Source: Nemertoderma westbladi
Lineage: Eukaryota > Xenacoelomorpha > Nemertodermatida > Nemertodermatidae
NCBI GenBank assembly: GCA_032718475.1
Contig: JAUCBJ010002803.1
Span: 1-31,488, forward strand
Direction: 5' to 3'
DNA: 31,488 nt
Positions 19,010 to 30,683 of this stretch are shown here, piece after piece (positions within the stretch are counted from its first letter, which is position 1; each line of letters opens with the position of its first letter). Under the pieces are notes generated by a model. It was given only the letters and a program-made list of their open reading frames with translations, ran no database searches and was not told where the DNA came from. A program made the translations under genes and the position numbers.

Positions 19010-19061
19010 AAAGTCAAACTTAAGAACACTAAACCTACTATAAATTGTTTACAATACAGTA
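19010..19061. repeat. two-block direct repeat, right copy
   Basis: This is the partner of 18023-18069. The second block differs at one base (AATTGTTTACAATACAGTA). It lies about 250 bases upstream of the ion-channel-like exon. Confidence 0.6.
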
Positions 19062-19318
19062 CTCACGTATAAAATTATGCACAAGCGAAATGACCTAAAT
19101 AGCGAGTTATACTTTCACGATTAACATGACGATTAACGGGATTTCGACGACATCAAAATTCACAAAACTATTATGTTATTCTAGAAAATTAATCTTGATT
19201 AATTAATAGCTAACATGTTCTACTGTAGCACACTTTCTAAAAAAATAATAATACTCAAAAATATTCAACATTATTTGGCTAGAGGTTTGCATCAAATTCC
19301 CTTTTTTTCTAATTCAAA

Positions 19319-19795
19319 ATGGATAATATATTGCCAACAATGTTCAGGGGCGCATCGCAAAATAGAACTTACTCCAAACCCACAATGGATGAAAACAAAA
19401 AAACTAGGTTCTTATTAGACGACATTCGAGATAGCGTACTGCGGCACACGCGAATACTAAACATCATCAGAAACGCGTCTGCGGAAATATTATGTTACAC
19501 GGACGCACCCGGGCCAGTGCCACACGCCAAACGTCCTTCTATCACCATACGAAAAGGGGAAAGGACAACTCTTTACATTAGATTCGCCGTCTTCGGCGTT
19601 GGCGATATCTTATCGTCTAGACAACTTTTCGAGGCCGATATATTTTGCAGCGTTCGATGGAAAGCCCCGGAGTTGGATGGGATCACTACGGAGGAACTGA
19701 AATCAGTAGACTGGGACACAATATGGGATCCACATCTTCGGTTTGTCGGACAGGACACCGATCCAAAGAGCGATGTGTGCTGGAGGAAGATAGAG
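19319..19795 (+). CDS. first exon of a probable Cys-loop (pentameric) ligand-gated channel, ectodomain only
   Basis: The 159 residues up to the candidate donor resemble the outer half of a pentameric ligand-gated channel ectodomain. LYIRFAVFGVGDI at 85-97 looks like the first beta strand, RQLFEADIFCSVRWKAPELD at 101-120 the next strands with the usual F-AD and W-P pattern, and WDPHLRF at 136-142 the WxP loop. The N-terminal 80 residues are hydrophilic with no obvious signal peptide. The ATG has a good context (AAAATGG). The frame would read six more residues into the adjoining minisatellite and stop, but GAG-GTGGGT at 19793-19801 is a usable splice donor, so the exon probably ends at 19795. 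No membrane-helix exons occur before the window ends, so the gene would have to cross about 11 kb of array or be truncated. The family call is from pattern memory and is moderate. Confidence 0.5.
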
Positions 19796-21786
19796 GTGGG
19801 TGGTGGAGGGAGATAGAGGTGGGTGGTGGAGGGAGATAGAGGTGGGTGGTGGAGGGAGCTAGAGGTGGGTGGTGGAGGGAGATCGAGGTGGGTGGTGGAG
19901 GGAGATAGAGGTGGGTGGTGGAGGGAGATAGATGTGGGTGGTGGAGGGAGATAGAGTCTGGTGGTGGAGGGAGATAGAGGTGGGTGGTGGAGGGAGATAG
20001 ATGTGGGTGGTGGAGGGAGATAGATGTGGGTGGTGGAGGGAGATAGAGGCGGGTGGTGGAGGGAGATAGAGTTGGTTGGTGGAGGGAGATAGAGTTGGTT
20101 GGTGGAGGGAGATAGAGTTGGTTGGTGGAGGGAGATGGAGGTGGGTGGTTGAGGGAGATAGAGGTGGGTGGTGGAGGGAGATAGATGTGGGTGGTTGAGG
20201 GAGATAGAGGCGGGTGGTGGAGGGAGATAGAGTTGGTTGGTGGAGGAAGATAGAGGTGGGTGGTGGAGGGAGATAGAGTTGGTTGGTGGAGGGAGATAGA
20301 GTTGGTTGGTGGAGGGAGATAGAGGTGGGTGGTTGAGGGAGATAGAGGCGGGTGGTGGAGGGAGATAGAGTTGGTTGGTGGATGAAGATAGAGGTGGGTG
20401 GTGGAGGGAGATAGAGTTGGTTGGTGGAGGGAGATAGAGTTGGTTGGTGGAGGGAGATAGAGGTGGGTGGTTGAGGGAGATAGAGGTGGGTGGTGGAGGG
20501 AGATATATGTGGGTGGTGGAGGGAGATAGAGTCTGGTGGTGGAGGGAGATAGAGGTGGGTGGTGGAGGGAGATAGAGGTGGGTGGTGGAGGGAGTAGAGG
20601 TGGGTGGTGGAGGGAGATAGAGGTGGGTGGTGGAGGGAGATAGAGGTGGGTGGTGGAGGAAGATAGAGGTGGGTGGTGGAGGGAGATAGAGGTGGGTGGT
20701 GGAGGGAGATAGATGTGGGTGGTGGAGGGAGATAGAGGCGGGTGGTGGAGGGAGATAGAGGTGGGTGGTGGGGGGAGATAGAGGTGGGTGGTGGAGGGAG
20801 ATAGAGGCGGGTGGTGGAGGGAGATAGCGGTGGGAGGTGGAGGGAGATAGAGGTGGGTGGTGGAGGGAGATAGAGGCGGGTGGTGGAGGGAGATATAGGT
20901 GGGTGGTGGGGGGAGATAGAGGTTGGTGGTGGGGGGAGATAGAGGTGGGTGGTGGAGGGAGATAGAGGTGGGTGGTGGAGGCTGATAGAGGTGGGGGTGG
21001 AGGGAGATAGAGGTGGGTGGTGGAGGGAGATAGAGGTGGGTGGTGGTAGGAGATAGAGGTGGGTGGTGTAGGGAGATAGAGGTGGTTGGTGGAGGGAGAT
21101 AGAGGTGGGTGGTGGAGGGAGATAGAGGTGGTTGGTGGAGAGAGATAGAGGTGGGTGGTGGTAGGAGATAGAGGTGGGTGGTGGAGGGATATAGAGGTGG
21201 GTGGTGGTAGGAGATAGAGGTGGGTGGTGGAGGGAGATAGAGGTGGGTGGTGGGGGGAGATAGAGGTGGGTGGTGGAGGGAGATAGATGTGGGTGGTGGA
21301 GAGAGATAGAGGTGGGTGGTGGAGGGAGATAGAGGTGGGTGGTGGAGGGAGATAGAGGCGGGTGGTGGAGGGAGATAGAGGTGGGTGGTGGGGGGAGATA
21401 GAGGTGGGTGGTGGAGGGAGATAGATGTGGGTGGTGGAGGGAGATAGAGTCTGGTGGTGGAGGGAGATAGAGGTGGGTGGTGGAGGGAGATAGAGGTGGG
21501 AGGTGGAGGGAGATATAGGTGGGTGGTGGAGGGAGATAGAGGTGGGTGGTGGAGGGAGATAGAGGCGGGTGGTGGAGGGAGATAGAGGTGGGTGGTGGGG
21601 GGAGATAGAGGTGGGTGGTGGAGGGAGATAGAGGCGGGTGGTGGAGGGAGATAGAGGTGGGTGGTGGGGGGAGATAGAGGTGGGTGGTGGAGGGAGATAG
21701 ATGTGGGTGGTGGAGGGAGATAGAGTCTGGTGGTGGAGGGAGATAGAGGTGGGTGGTGGAGGGAGATAGAGGTGGGAGGTGGAGGT
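19781..21786. repeat. 23-bp G-rich minisatellite, left part (about 87 units)
   Basis: The plus-strand unit is made of GGTGGGTGG, TGGAGGG and AGATAGA. Variants include GCGGG, GTCTGG, TTGGTTGG and ATGTGGG forms, ordered in recurring blocks. The first unit overlaps the last 15 bases of the ion-channel-like exon (TGGAGGAAGATAGAG). The plus strand is nearly free of C. The minus-strand unit has no stop codon in any phase, which creates long spurious frames rich in Pro, Ser, His and Thr. Confidence 0.97.
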
Positions 21787-24180
21787 GATGATTGATTGAT
21801 TGTTTATTGTCTTCACATTAACTGTTACATAACTAACATCGGTAATATGCACTAAACAAGGTACAAAATGAGACGTACAAATCAAAATATCTACCGTCAC
21901 CCTCAAAATAAGACAGCACATTATCATACAAAAATATTACAGATGCTTATATAGACAACATTATAGCCGTGTGAGGACCAGATGTAATACATAGTAGAGT
22001 AACATATATTTATATTCCCAACAAACACACAAACACACAAACACACATAATACTAACTAAGTATATCAAACATTACATATATCGGGCTGTTTACTCAATC
22101 GAATACATTATCTAATTTTGAGATAAATTTTGCTATTTTGGCTTGGTTATCCAGACAGAACATCTCAGTCATAGATAACCAAGACAGGGGGGCGCATTCT
22201 CGTCTTAACGTCCTTGTCATAGGACAATCTACAACTATATGGGCTTCGGTCTGAATCCCACCACATCCACAAACTCGGTCCTCTGGTTTAGCCCTCTTCC
22301 ATCTCATCCGTTCTACTGGGAAGTTATGGCTACCCAGCCGAAAACGGGTCCAGGGGATGCGATGACGTTCGGGAACTGAGGGGTCACAATAGAGCTGGGG
22401 GGAAGTTAAGTCCGGGTTCATTAGCTTGAACAGGTGGCGTTTCGTACTCGTTGAAAGTGAAACGTTTTTCTTGACGAGTCGGGAACCTTCGTCTATAACA
22501 TTACGCTGTTCTGATTTCAAAGAATCTATTTTCGCGGACATCGATGTGTTACCATCTTTCGATATTTCTATTGCGACAGCAAGAGGGGAGTCTTCAATAA
22601 CCTTGAATTTAGTAAGGAACTTTCGTTGTCTCTCACGTACCAACGATTTCAAGTCAGGGATTCCCGCTTCAATGAGACATATGTCTCCACACGTGGTGGG
22701 TCTAACACCTAGCAAACTCCTTACCATTGACATATATAGAGCCTCGACGTCATTCAGATTAGCACCTAACCACGTTTCGCAACCATATGTTATTGCTGAC
22801 ACAACTGCTGCATTGAACACTTGTTTTTTAATGATAAACGGAATGTCCGGGTTTTTCATTAGAAATGAACTGTACTTAAGCCGATGGCATTGTTTCGCAG
22901 ATGCATGGAGGGATACTGCAGTTGATACTAAACCATCACTGGTGATTGGTGAGCCAAGATAAATATATGATGAAGTATGTTTTATGGTATACTCTTCCAG
23001 AATGATATCTTCCCTGTCACTCAGAGTGCCGTTTATCACCATAAACATCGATTTCTTCTCGTTCAATGTCATACCAGAAGACTTGCAAAAATTAATTAGT
23101 ATATCCAGCTTGGCCAAAGCGGCCAATCTATTTGTTGCAAGCACCGCTGTGTCATCCATTAGTAAAACAGAATGTAGCAACTTTAGCCAACTATCGGGGG
23201 TGAGGGAACGTAGGGCACGGACAAATACATCTATTAGCAACGTAAACAAATATCCACTGGCAGGGGAACCTTGACGGAGCCCTTTATTAAATGATACTAT
23301 AGCAGATCCAATCAGTGCATGTGTTCCTTTGTAAATTGATTGCAATGCACGGAGCATTCTGCCACCGCAACCTCTGTCAAGTAATATCTGGAACAAGTAA
23401 TTTCTATTGACGTTATCGTATGCAGTTTTGAAATCTATGAATACCAAAAACAGGGTCTTATTAGTTTCTCTGGCATAGTTACACAGGAGGCGGAGTGCTA
23501 AGATCTGTTCTAAACAGCCTCTTCCTTTACATGAACCGGCTTGCTCAGGGAGAGGTCTCAACCAGGATTGTAGTCTGAAAGTAAGTATAGCGTCATAGAG
23601 CTTAGCTAGAGAATTTATAATACTTATACCGCGGTAATTCGAGCATATCAACTTATTTCCTTTCTTAAACACAGACACAAATCGCGTGTAACACCAGTTC
23701 AAAGGATATAGCCCCGAGGTAAACACACAGTTTAGTATAAAAACAATAGTTAAAAGCCATTGGACAGGTAAGGCTTTCAGGTAATCTGCAGAAATACCAT
23801 CAGGGCCACAAGCTCTCCCGCGTCGCAGGTTGGATGCAGCGTTATAGACCTCGTTAATTGTTATGTCATCGTCAAGTAATGGTATATTTATGTCTGAGAC
23901 AATCTCCCGTTCAACAAATGTGTAGTCATTAAGTAGCTTTGAATAGTGTGCGGCAAACTCATCGTCAGTAGGAGTACCGGATTCTTGGTCAGATAAGACT
24001 TCTCCATTCCAGTCTATGGCTGCCCAAAGGCGTTTTGGGTCACTATTGGTTGCGAGACGCGCCCATCGACTCTTCGTTGATCCGAATCCTGCCGTCACTG
24101 GCTCCTGTGTTACATAATTCGAGGTATGTTTTGAGTTAGATATGTATTTGTAAACATTTAGTGAGAAATCACCGCACATT
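21787..24180 (-). mobile_element. 5'-truncated LINE inserted in the minisatellite
   Basis: The unit phase of the array resumes on the right side with only about three bases (AGG) repeated, so the element inserted into an existing array. Read on the minus strand it consists of the RT frame, about 290 bases of 3' tail, AATAAA (21803-21808 on the plus strand) and a terminal (CAAT)n-like microsatellite ending at 21787. This is the normal 3' end of several LINE clades. The 5' end is cut at 24180, upstream of the RT domain and without an endonuclease. Confidence 0.9.
22095..24179 (-). CDS. LINE ORF2-like reverse transcriptase with C-terminal zinc knuckle, 5'-truncated
   Basis: The 694 residues from the junction ATG contain a pre-RT linker (LWAAIDWNGE at 51-60), fingers ACGPDGISADYL at 123-134, FKKGNKLICSNYRGISI, PEQAGSCKGRGC, motif A FIDFKTAYDNV with D249, motif B RQGSPASGYLF, motif C MDDTAVLA at 341-348, thumb YIYLGSPI and a C-terminal knuckle C637-x-C639-x7-H647-x4-C652. 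The core is unbroken to the stop. Motif C has Met in place of the usual Phe or Tyr plus Ala. The frame is open without a stop from the LINE into the array upstream, so the true N-terminus is lost and the ATG at 24179 is probably fortuitous. Without promoter and endonuclease, this copy is unlikely to move by itself. Confidence 0.88.
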   Translation of the reverse strand: MCGDFSLNVYKYISNSKHTSNYVTQEPVTAGFGSTKSRWARLATNSDPKRLWAAIDWNGEVLSDQESGTPTDDEFAAHYSKLLNDYTFVEREIVSDINIPLLDDDITINEVYNAASNLRRGRACGPDGISADYLKALPVQWLLTIVFILNCVFTSGLYPLNWCYTRFVSVFKKGNKLICSNYRGISIINSLAKLYDAILTFRLQSWLRPLPEQAGSCKGRGCLEQILALRLLCNYARETNKTLFLVFIDFKTAYDNVNRNYLFQILLDRGCGGRMLRALQSIYKGTHALIGSAIVSFNKGLRQGSPASGYLFTLLIDVFVRALRSLTPDSWLKLLHSVLLMDDTAVLATNRLAALAKLDILINFCKSSGMTLNEKKSMFMVINGTLSDREDIILEEYTIKHTSSYIYLGSPITSDGLVSTAVSLHASAKQCHRLKYSSFLMKNPDIPFIIKKQVFNAAVVSAITYGCETWLGANLNDVEALYMSMVRSLLGVRPTTCGDICLIEAGIPDLKSLVRERQRKFLTKFKVIEDSPLAVAIEISKDGNTSMSAKIDSLKSEQRNVIDEGSRLVKKNVSLSTSTKRHLFKLMNPDLTSPQLYCDPSVPERHRIPWTRFRLGSHNFPVERMRWKRAKPEDRVCGCGGIQTEAHIVVDCPMTRTLRRECAPLSWLSMTEMFCLDNQAKIAKFISKLDNVFD

Positions 24181-27100
24181 AGGGAGATAGAGGTGGGTGG
24201 TGGAGGGAGATAGAGGTGGGTGGTGGAGGAAGATAGAGGTGGATGGTGGAGGGAGATAGAGGTGGGTGGTGGAGGGAGATAGATGTGGGTGGTGGAGGGA
24301 GATAGAGGCGGGTGGTGGAGGGAGATAGAGGTGGGTGGTGGAGGGAGATAGAGGTGGGTGGTGGAGGGAGATAGAGGTGGGTGGTGGAGGGAGATAGAGG
24401 TGGGTGGTGGGGGGAGATAGAGGTGGGTGGTGGAGGGAGATAGAGGCGGGTGGTGGAGGGAGATAGAGGTGGGTGGTGGAGGAAGATAGAGGTGGGTGGT
24501 GGAGGGAGATAGATGTGGGTGGTGGAGGGAGATAGAGGCGGGTTGTGGAGGGAGATAGAGGTGGGTGGTGGGGGGAGATAGAGGTGGGTGGTGGGGGGAG
24601 ATAGAGGTCGGTGGTGGAGGGAGATAGAGGTGGGTGGTGGAGGGAGATATAGGTGGGTGGTGGAGGGAGATAGAGGTGGGTGGTGGAGGGAGATATAGGT
24701 GGGTGGTGGAGGGAGATAGATGTGGGTGGTGGAGGGAGATAGAGGCGGGTGGTGGAGGGAGATAGAGGTGGGTGGTGGGGGGAGATAGAGGTGGGTGGTG
24801 GGGGGAGATAGAGGTGGGTGGTGGAGGGAGATATAGGTGGGTGGTGGAGGGAGATATAGGTGGGTGGTGGAGGGAGATAGAGGTGGGTGGTGGAGGGAGA
24901 TATAGGTGGGTGGTGGAGGGAGATAGGGGTGGGTGGTGGAGGGAGATATAGGTGGGTGGTGGAGGGAGATAGAGGTGGGAGGTGGAGGGAGATAGAGCTG
25001 GGTGATGAAGGGAGATAGAGGTGGGTGATGAAGGGAGATAGATGTGGGTGGTGGAGGGAGATAGATGTGGGTGGTGGAGGGAGATAGAGTCTGGTGGTGG
25101 AGGGAGATAGAGGTGGGTGGTGGAGGGAGATAGATGTGGGTGGTGGAGGGAGATAGAGTCTGGTGGTGGAGGGAGATAGAGGTGGGTGATGAAGGGAGAT
25201 AGATGTGGGTGGTGGAGGGAGATAGATGTGGGTGGTGGAGGGAGATAGAGTCTGGTGGTGGAGGGAGATAGAGGTGGGTGGTGGAGGGAGATAGAGGTGG
25301 GTGGTTGAGGGAGATAGAGGCGGGTGGTGGAGGGAGATAGAGTTGGTTGGTGGAGGAAGATAGAGGTGGGTGGTGGAGGGAGATAGAGTTGGTTGGTGGA
25401 GGGAGATAGAGTTGGTTGGTGGAGGGAGATAGAGGTGGGTGGTTGAGGGAGATAGAGGTGGGTGGTGGAGGGAGATAGATGTGGGTGGTGGAGGGAGATA
25501 GAGTCTGGTGGTGGAGGGAGATAGAGGTGGGTGGTGGAGGGAGATATAGGTGGGTGGTGGAGGGAGGTAGAGGTGGGTGGTGGAGGGAGATAGAGGTGGG
25601 TGGTGGAGGGAGATAGAGGTGGGTGGTGGAGGGAGACAGAGGTGGGTGGTGGAGGGAGATAGAGTCTGGTGGTGGAGGGAGATAGAGGTGGGTGGTGGAG
25701 GGAGATAGATGTGGGTGGTGGAGGGAGATAGAGTCTGGTGGTGGAGGGAGATAGAGGTGGGTGATGAAGGGAGATAGATGTGGGTGGTGGAGGGAGATAG
25801 ATGTGGGTGGTGGAGGGAGATAGAGTCTGGTGGTGGAGGGAGATAGAGGTGGGTGGTGGAGGGAGATAGAGGTGGGTGGTGGAGGGAGATAGAGGCGGGT
25901 GGTGGAGGGAGATAGAGTTGGTGGTGGAGGGAGATAGAGGTGGGTGGTGGAGGGAGATAGAGTGGTGGTGGAGGGAGATAGAGTGGTGGTGGAGGGAGAT
26001 AGAGGTGGGTGGTGGAGGGAGATAGAGGTGGGTGGTGGAGGGAGATAGATGTGGGTGGTGGAGGGAGATAGAGTCGGTGGTGGAGGGAGATAGAGGTGGG
26101 TGGTGGAGGGAGATAGAGGTGGGTGGTGGAGGGAGATAGAGGTGGGTGGTGGAGGGAGATAGAGGTGGGTGGTGGAGGGAGATAGAGGTGGGTGGTGGAG
26201 GGAGATAGAGGTGGGTGGTGGAGGGAGATAGAGGTGGGTGGTGGAGGGAGATAGATGTGGGTGGTGGAGGGAGATAGAGGTGGGTGGTGGAGGGAGATAG
26301 AGGTGGGTGGTGGAGGGAGATAGAGGTGGGTGGTGGAGGGAGATAGAGGTGGGTGGTGGAGGGAGATAGAGGTGGGTGGTGGAGGGAGATAGAGGTGGGT
26401 GGTGGAGGGAGATAGAGGTGGGTGGTGGAGGGAGATAGAGGTGGGTGGTGGAGGGAGATAGAGGTGGGTGGTGGAGGGAGATAGAGGTGGTGGTGGAGGG
26501 AGATAGAGGTGGGTGGTGGAGGGAGATAGAGGTGGGTGGTGGAGGGAGATAGAGGTGGGTGGTGGAGGGAGATAGAGTGGGGGTGGAGGGAGATAGAGTT
26601 GGTGGTGGAGGGAGATAGAGGTGGGTGGTGGAGGGAGATAGAGGTGGGTGGTGGAGGGAGATAGAGGTGGGTGGTGGAGGGAGATAGAGGTGGGTGGTGG
26701 AGGGAGATAGAGGTGGGTGGTGGAGGGAGATAGAGGTGGGTGGTGGAGGGAGATAGAGGTGGGTGGTGGAGGGAGATAGAGGTGGGTGGTGGAGGGAGAT
26801 AGAGGTGGGTGGTGGAGGGAGATAGAGGTGGGTGGTGGAGGGAGATAGAGGTGGGTGGTGGAGGGAGATAGAGGTGGGTGGTGGAGGGAGATAGAGGTGG
26901 GTGGTGGAGGGAGATAGAAGTGGGTGGTGGAGGGAGATAGAGGTGGGTGGTGGAGGCTGATAGAGGTGGGTGGTGGAGGGAGGTAGATGTGGGTGGTGGA
27001 GGGAGATAGATGTGGGTGGTGGAGGGAGATAGAGGCGGGTGGTGGAGGGAGGTAGATGTGGGTGGTGGAGGGAGATAGAGTCTGGTGGTGGAGGGAGATA

Positions 27101-30100
27101 GAGGTGGGTGATGAAGGGAGATAGAGGTGGGTGGTGGAGGGAGATAGATGTGGGTGGTGGAGGGAGATAGAGGCGGGTGGTGGAGGGAGATAGAGGTGGG
27201 TGGTGGGGGGAGATAGAGGTGGGTGGTGGAGGGAGATAGAGTCTGGTGGTGGAGGGAGATAGAGTGGGTGATGAGGGAGATAGAGGTGGGTGGTGGAGGG
27301 AGATAGAGGTGGGTGGTGGAGGGAGATAGAGGTGGGTGGTGGGGGGAGATAGAGGAGGGTGGTGGAGGGAGATAGAGGTGGGTGGTGGGGGGAGATAGAG
27401 GTGGGTGGTGGAGGGAGATAGAGTCTGGTGGTGGAGGGAGATAGAGTGGGTGGTGGAGGGAGATAGATGTGGGTGGTGGAGGGAGATAGAGTCTGGTGGT
27501 GGAGGGAGATAGAGGTGGGTGGTGGAGGGAGATAGAGGTGGGTGGTTGAGGGAGATAGAGGCGGGTGGTGGAGGGAGATAGAGTTGGTTGGTGGAGGAAG
27601 ATAGAGGTGGGTGGTGGAGGGAGATAGAGTTGGTTGGTGGAGGGAGATAGAGTTGGTTGGTGGAGGGAGATAGAGGTGGGTGGTTGAGGGAGATAGAGGT
27701 GGGTGGTGGAGGGAGATAGATGTGGGTGGTGGAGGGAGATAGAGTCTGGTGGTGGAGGGAGATAGAGGTGGGTGGTGGAGGGAGATAGAGGTGGGTGGTG
27801 GAGGGAGGTAGAGGTGGGTGGTGGAGGGAGATAGAGGTGGGTGGTGGAGGGAGATAGAGGTGGGTGGTGGATGGAGATAGAGGTGGGTGGTGGAGGGAGA
27901 TAGAGGTGGGTGGTGGAGGGAGATAGATGTGGGTGGTGGAGGGATATAGAGGCGGGTGGTGGAGGGAGATAGAGGTGGGTGGTGGGGGGAGATAGAGGTG
28001 GGTGGTGGAGGGAGATAGAGGCGGGTGGTGGAGGGAGATAGAGGTGGGAGGTGGAGGGAGATAGAGGTGGGTGATGAGGGAGATAGAGGTGGGTGGTGGA
28101 GGGAGATAGAGGTGGGTGGTGGGGGGAGATAGAGGTTGGTGGTGGGGGGAGATAGAGGTGGATGGTGGAGGGAGATAGAGGCGGGTGGTGGAGGGAGATA
28201 GAGGTGGGTGGTGGGGGGAGATAGAGGTGGGTGGTGGAGGGAGATAGATGTGGGTGGTGGAGGGAGATAGAGTTGGTGGTGGAGGGAGATAGAGGTGGGT
28301 GGTGGAGGGAGATAGAGGCGGGTGGTGGAGGGAGATAGAGGTGGGTGGTGGAGGGAGATAGAGGTGGGTGGTGGAGGGAGATAGAGGTGGGTGGTGGAGG
28401 GAGATAGAGGTGGGTGGTGGAGGGAGAGTAGATGGTGGGTGGTGGAGGGAGATAGAGGTGGTGTGGTGGAGGGATAGAGGCGGGTGGTGGAGGGAGGTAG
28501 ATGTGGGTGGTGGAGGGAGATAGAGTCTGGTGGTGGAGGGAGATAGAGGTGGGTGATGAAGGGAGATAGAGGTGGGTGGTGGAGGGAGATAGATGTGGGT
28601 GGTGGAGGGAGATAGAGGCGGGTGGTGGAGGGAGATAGAGGTGGGTGGTGGGGGGAGATAGAGGCGGGTGGTGGAGGGAGATAGAGGTGGGTGGTGGAGG
28701 GAGATAGAGGTGGGTGGTGGAGGGAGATAGAGGTGGGTGGTGGAGGGAGATAGAGGTGGGTGGTGGAGGGAGATAGAGGTGGGTGGTGGAGGGAGATAGA
28801 GGCGGGTGGTGGAGGGAGATAGAGGTGGGTGGTGGAGGGAGATAGAGGTGGGTGGTGGAGGGAGATAGAGGTGGGTGGTGGAGGGAGATAGAGGTGGGTG
28901 GTGGAGGGAGATAGAAGTGGGTGGTGGAGGGAGATAGAGGTGGGTGGTGGAGGCTGATAGAGGTGGGTGGTGGAGGGAGGTAGATGTGGGTGGTGGAGGG
29001 AGATAGATGTGGGTGGTGGAGGGAGATAGAGGCGGGTGGTGGAGGGAGGTAGATGTGGGTGGTGGAGGGAGATAGAGTCTGGTGGTGGAGGGAGATAGAG
29101 GTGGGTGGTGGAGGCTGATAGAGGTGGGTGGTGGAGGGAGGTAGATGTGGGTGGTGGAGGGAGATAGATGTGGGTGGTGGAGGGAGATAGAGGCGGGTGG
29201 TGGAGGGAGGTAGATGTGGGTGGTGGAGGGAGATAGAGTCTGGTGGTGGAGGGAGATAGAGGTGGGTGGTGGAGGGAGATAGATGTGGGTGGTGGAGGGA
29301 GATAGAGGCGGGTGGTGGAGGGAGATAGAGGTGGGTGGTGGAGGGAGATAGAGGTGGGTGGTGGAGGGAGATAGAGGTGGGTGGTGGAGGGAGATAGAGG
29401 TGGGTGGTGGAGGGAGATAGAGGTGGGTGGTGGAGGGAGATAGAGGCGGGTGGTGGAGGGAGATAGAGGTGGGTGGTGGAGGGAGATAGAGGTGGGTGGT
29501 GGAGGGAGATAGAGGTGGGTGGTGGAGGGAGATAGAGGTGGGTGGTGGAGGGAGATAGAGTGGGTGGTGGAGGGAGATAGAGGTGGGTGGTGGAGGCTGA
29601 TAGAGGTGGGTGGTGGAGGGAGGTAGATGTGGGTGGTGGAGGGAGATAGATGTGGGTGGTGGAGGGAGATAGAGGCGGGTGGTGGAGGGAGGTAGATGTG
29701 GGTGGTGGAGGGAGATAGAGTCTGGTGGTGGAGGGAGATAGAGGTGGGTGATGAAGGGAGATAGAGGTGGGTGGTGGAGGGAGATAGATGTGGGTGGTGG
29801 AGGGAGATAGAGGCGGGTGGTGGAGGGAGATAGAGGTGGGTGGTGGGGGGAGATAGAGGTGGGTGGTGGAGGGAGATAGAGTCTGGTGGTGGAGGGAGAT
29901 AGAAGTGGGTGATGAAGGGAGATAGAGGTGGGTGGTGGAGGGAGATAGAGGAGGGTGGTGGAGGGAGATAGAGGTGGGTGGTGGGGGGAGATAGAGGAGG
30001 GTGGTGGAGGGAGATAGAGGTGGGTGGTGGGGGGAGATAGAGGTGGGTGGTGGAGGGAGATAGAGTCTGGTGGTGGAGGGAGATAGAAGTGGGTGATGAA

Positions 30101-30683
30101 GGGAGATAGAGGTGGGTGGTGGAGGGAGATAGATGTGGGTGGTGGAGGGAGATAGAGGCGGGTGGTGGAGGGAGATAGAGGTGGGTGGTGGGGGGAGATA
30201 GATGTGGGTGGTGGGGGGAGATAGATGTGGGTGGTGGAGGGAGATAGAGGCGGGTGGTGGAGGGAGATAGAGGCGGGTGGTGGAGGGAGATAGAGGTGGG
30301 TGGTGGGGGGAGATATAGGTGGGTGGTGGAGGGAGATAGATGTGGGTGGTGGAGGGAGATAGATGTGGGTGGTGGAGGGAGATAGAGGAGGGTGGTGGAG
30401 GGAGATAGAGGTGGGTGGTGGGGGGAGATAGAGGTGGGTGGTGGAGGGAGATAGAGTCTGGTGGTGGAGGGAGATAGAAGTGGGTGATGAAGGGAGATAG
30501 AGGTGGGTGGTGGAGGGAGATAGATGTGGGTGGTGGAGGGAGATAGAGGCGGGTGGTGGAGGGAGATAGAGGTGGGTGGTGGGGGGAGATAGAGGTGGGT
30601 GGTGGAGGGAGATAGAGTCTGGTGGTGGAGGGAGATAGAAGTGGGTGATGAAGGGAGATAGAGGTGGGTGGTGGAGGGAGATA
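24181..30683. repeat. 23-bp G-rich minisatellite, right part (about 283 units)
   Basis: This continues the array interrupted at 21787. It shares not only the unit but also longer blocks with the left part: a run of TTGAGGG, GCGGG and TTGGTTGG variants occurs near 20190, 25305 and 27540. Another block starting with GGAGGCTGATAG occurs near 26953, 28951, 29111 and 29591, the middle two 160 bases (seven units) apart. A few units near 28425-28475 are irregular. The array ends in AGATAAGTAG at about 30683. Confidence 0.97.

Noticed and set aside
22426-23274. Two plus-strand frames of 178 and 96 codons
   Set aside because: They lie antisense to the LINE reverse transcriptase and have no independent support.
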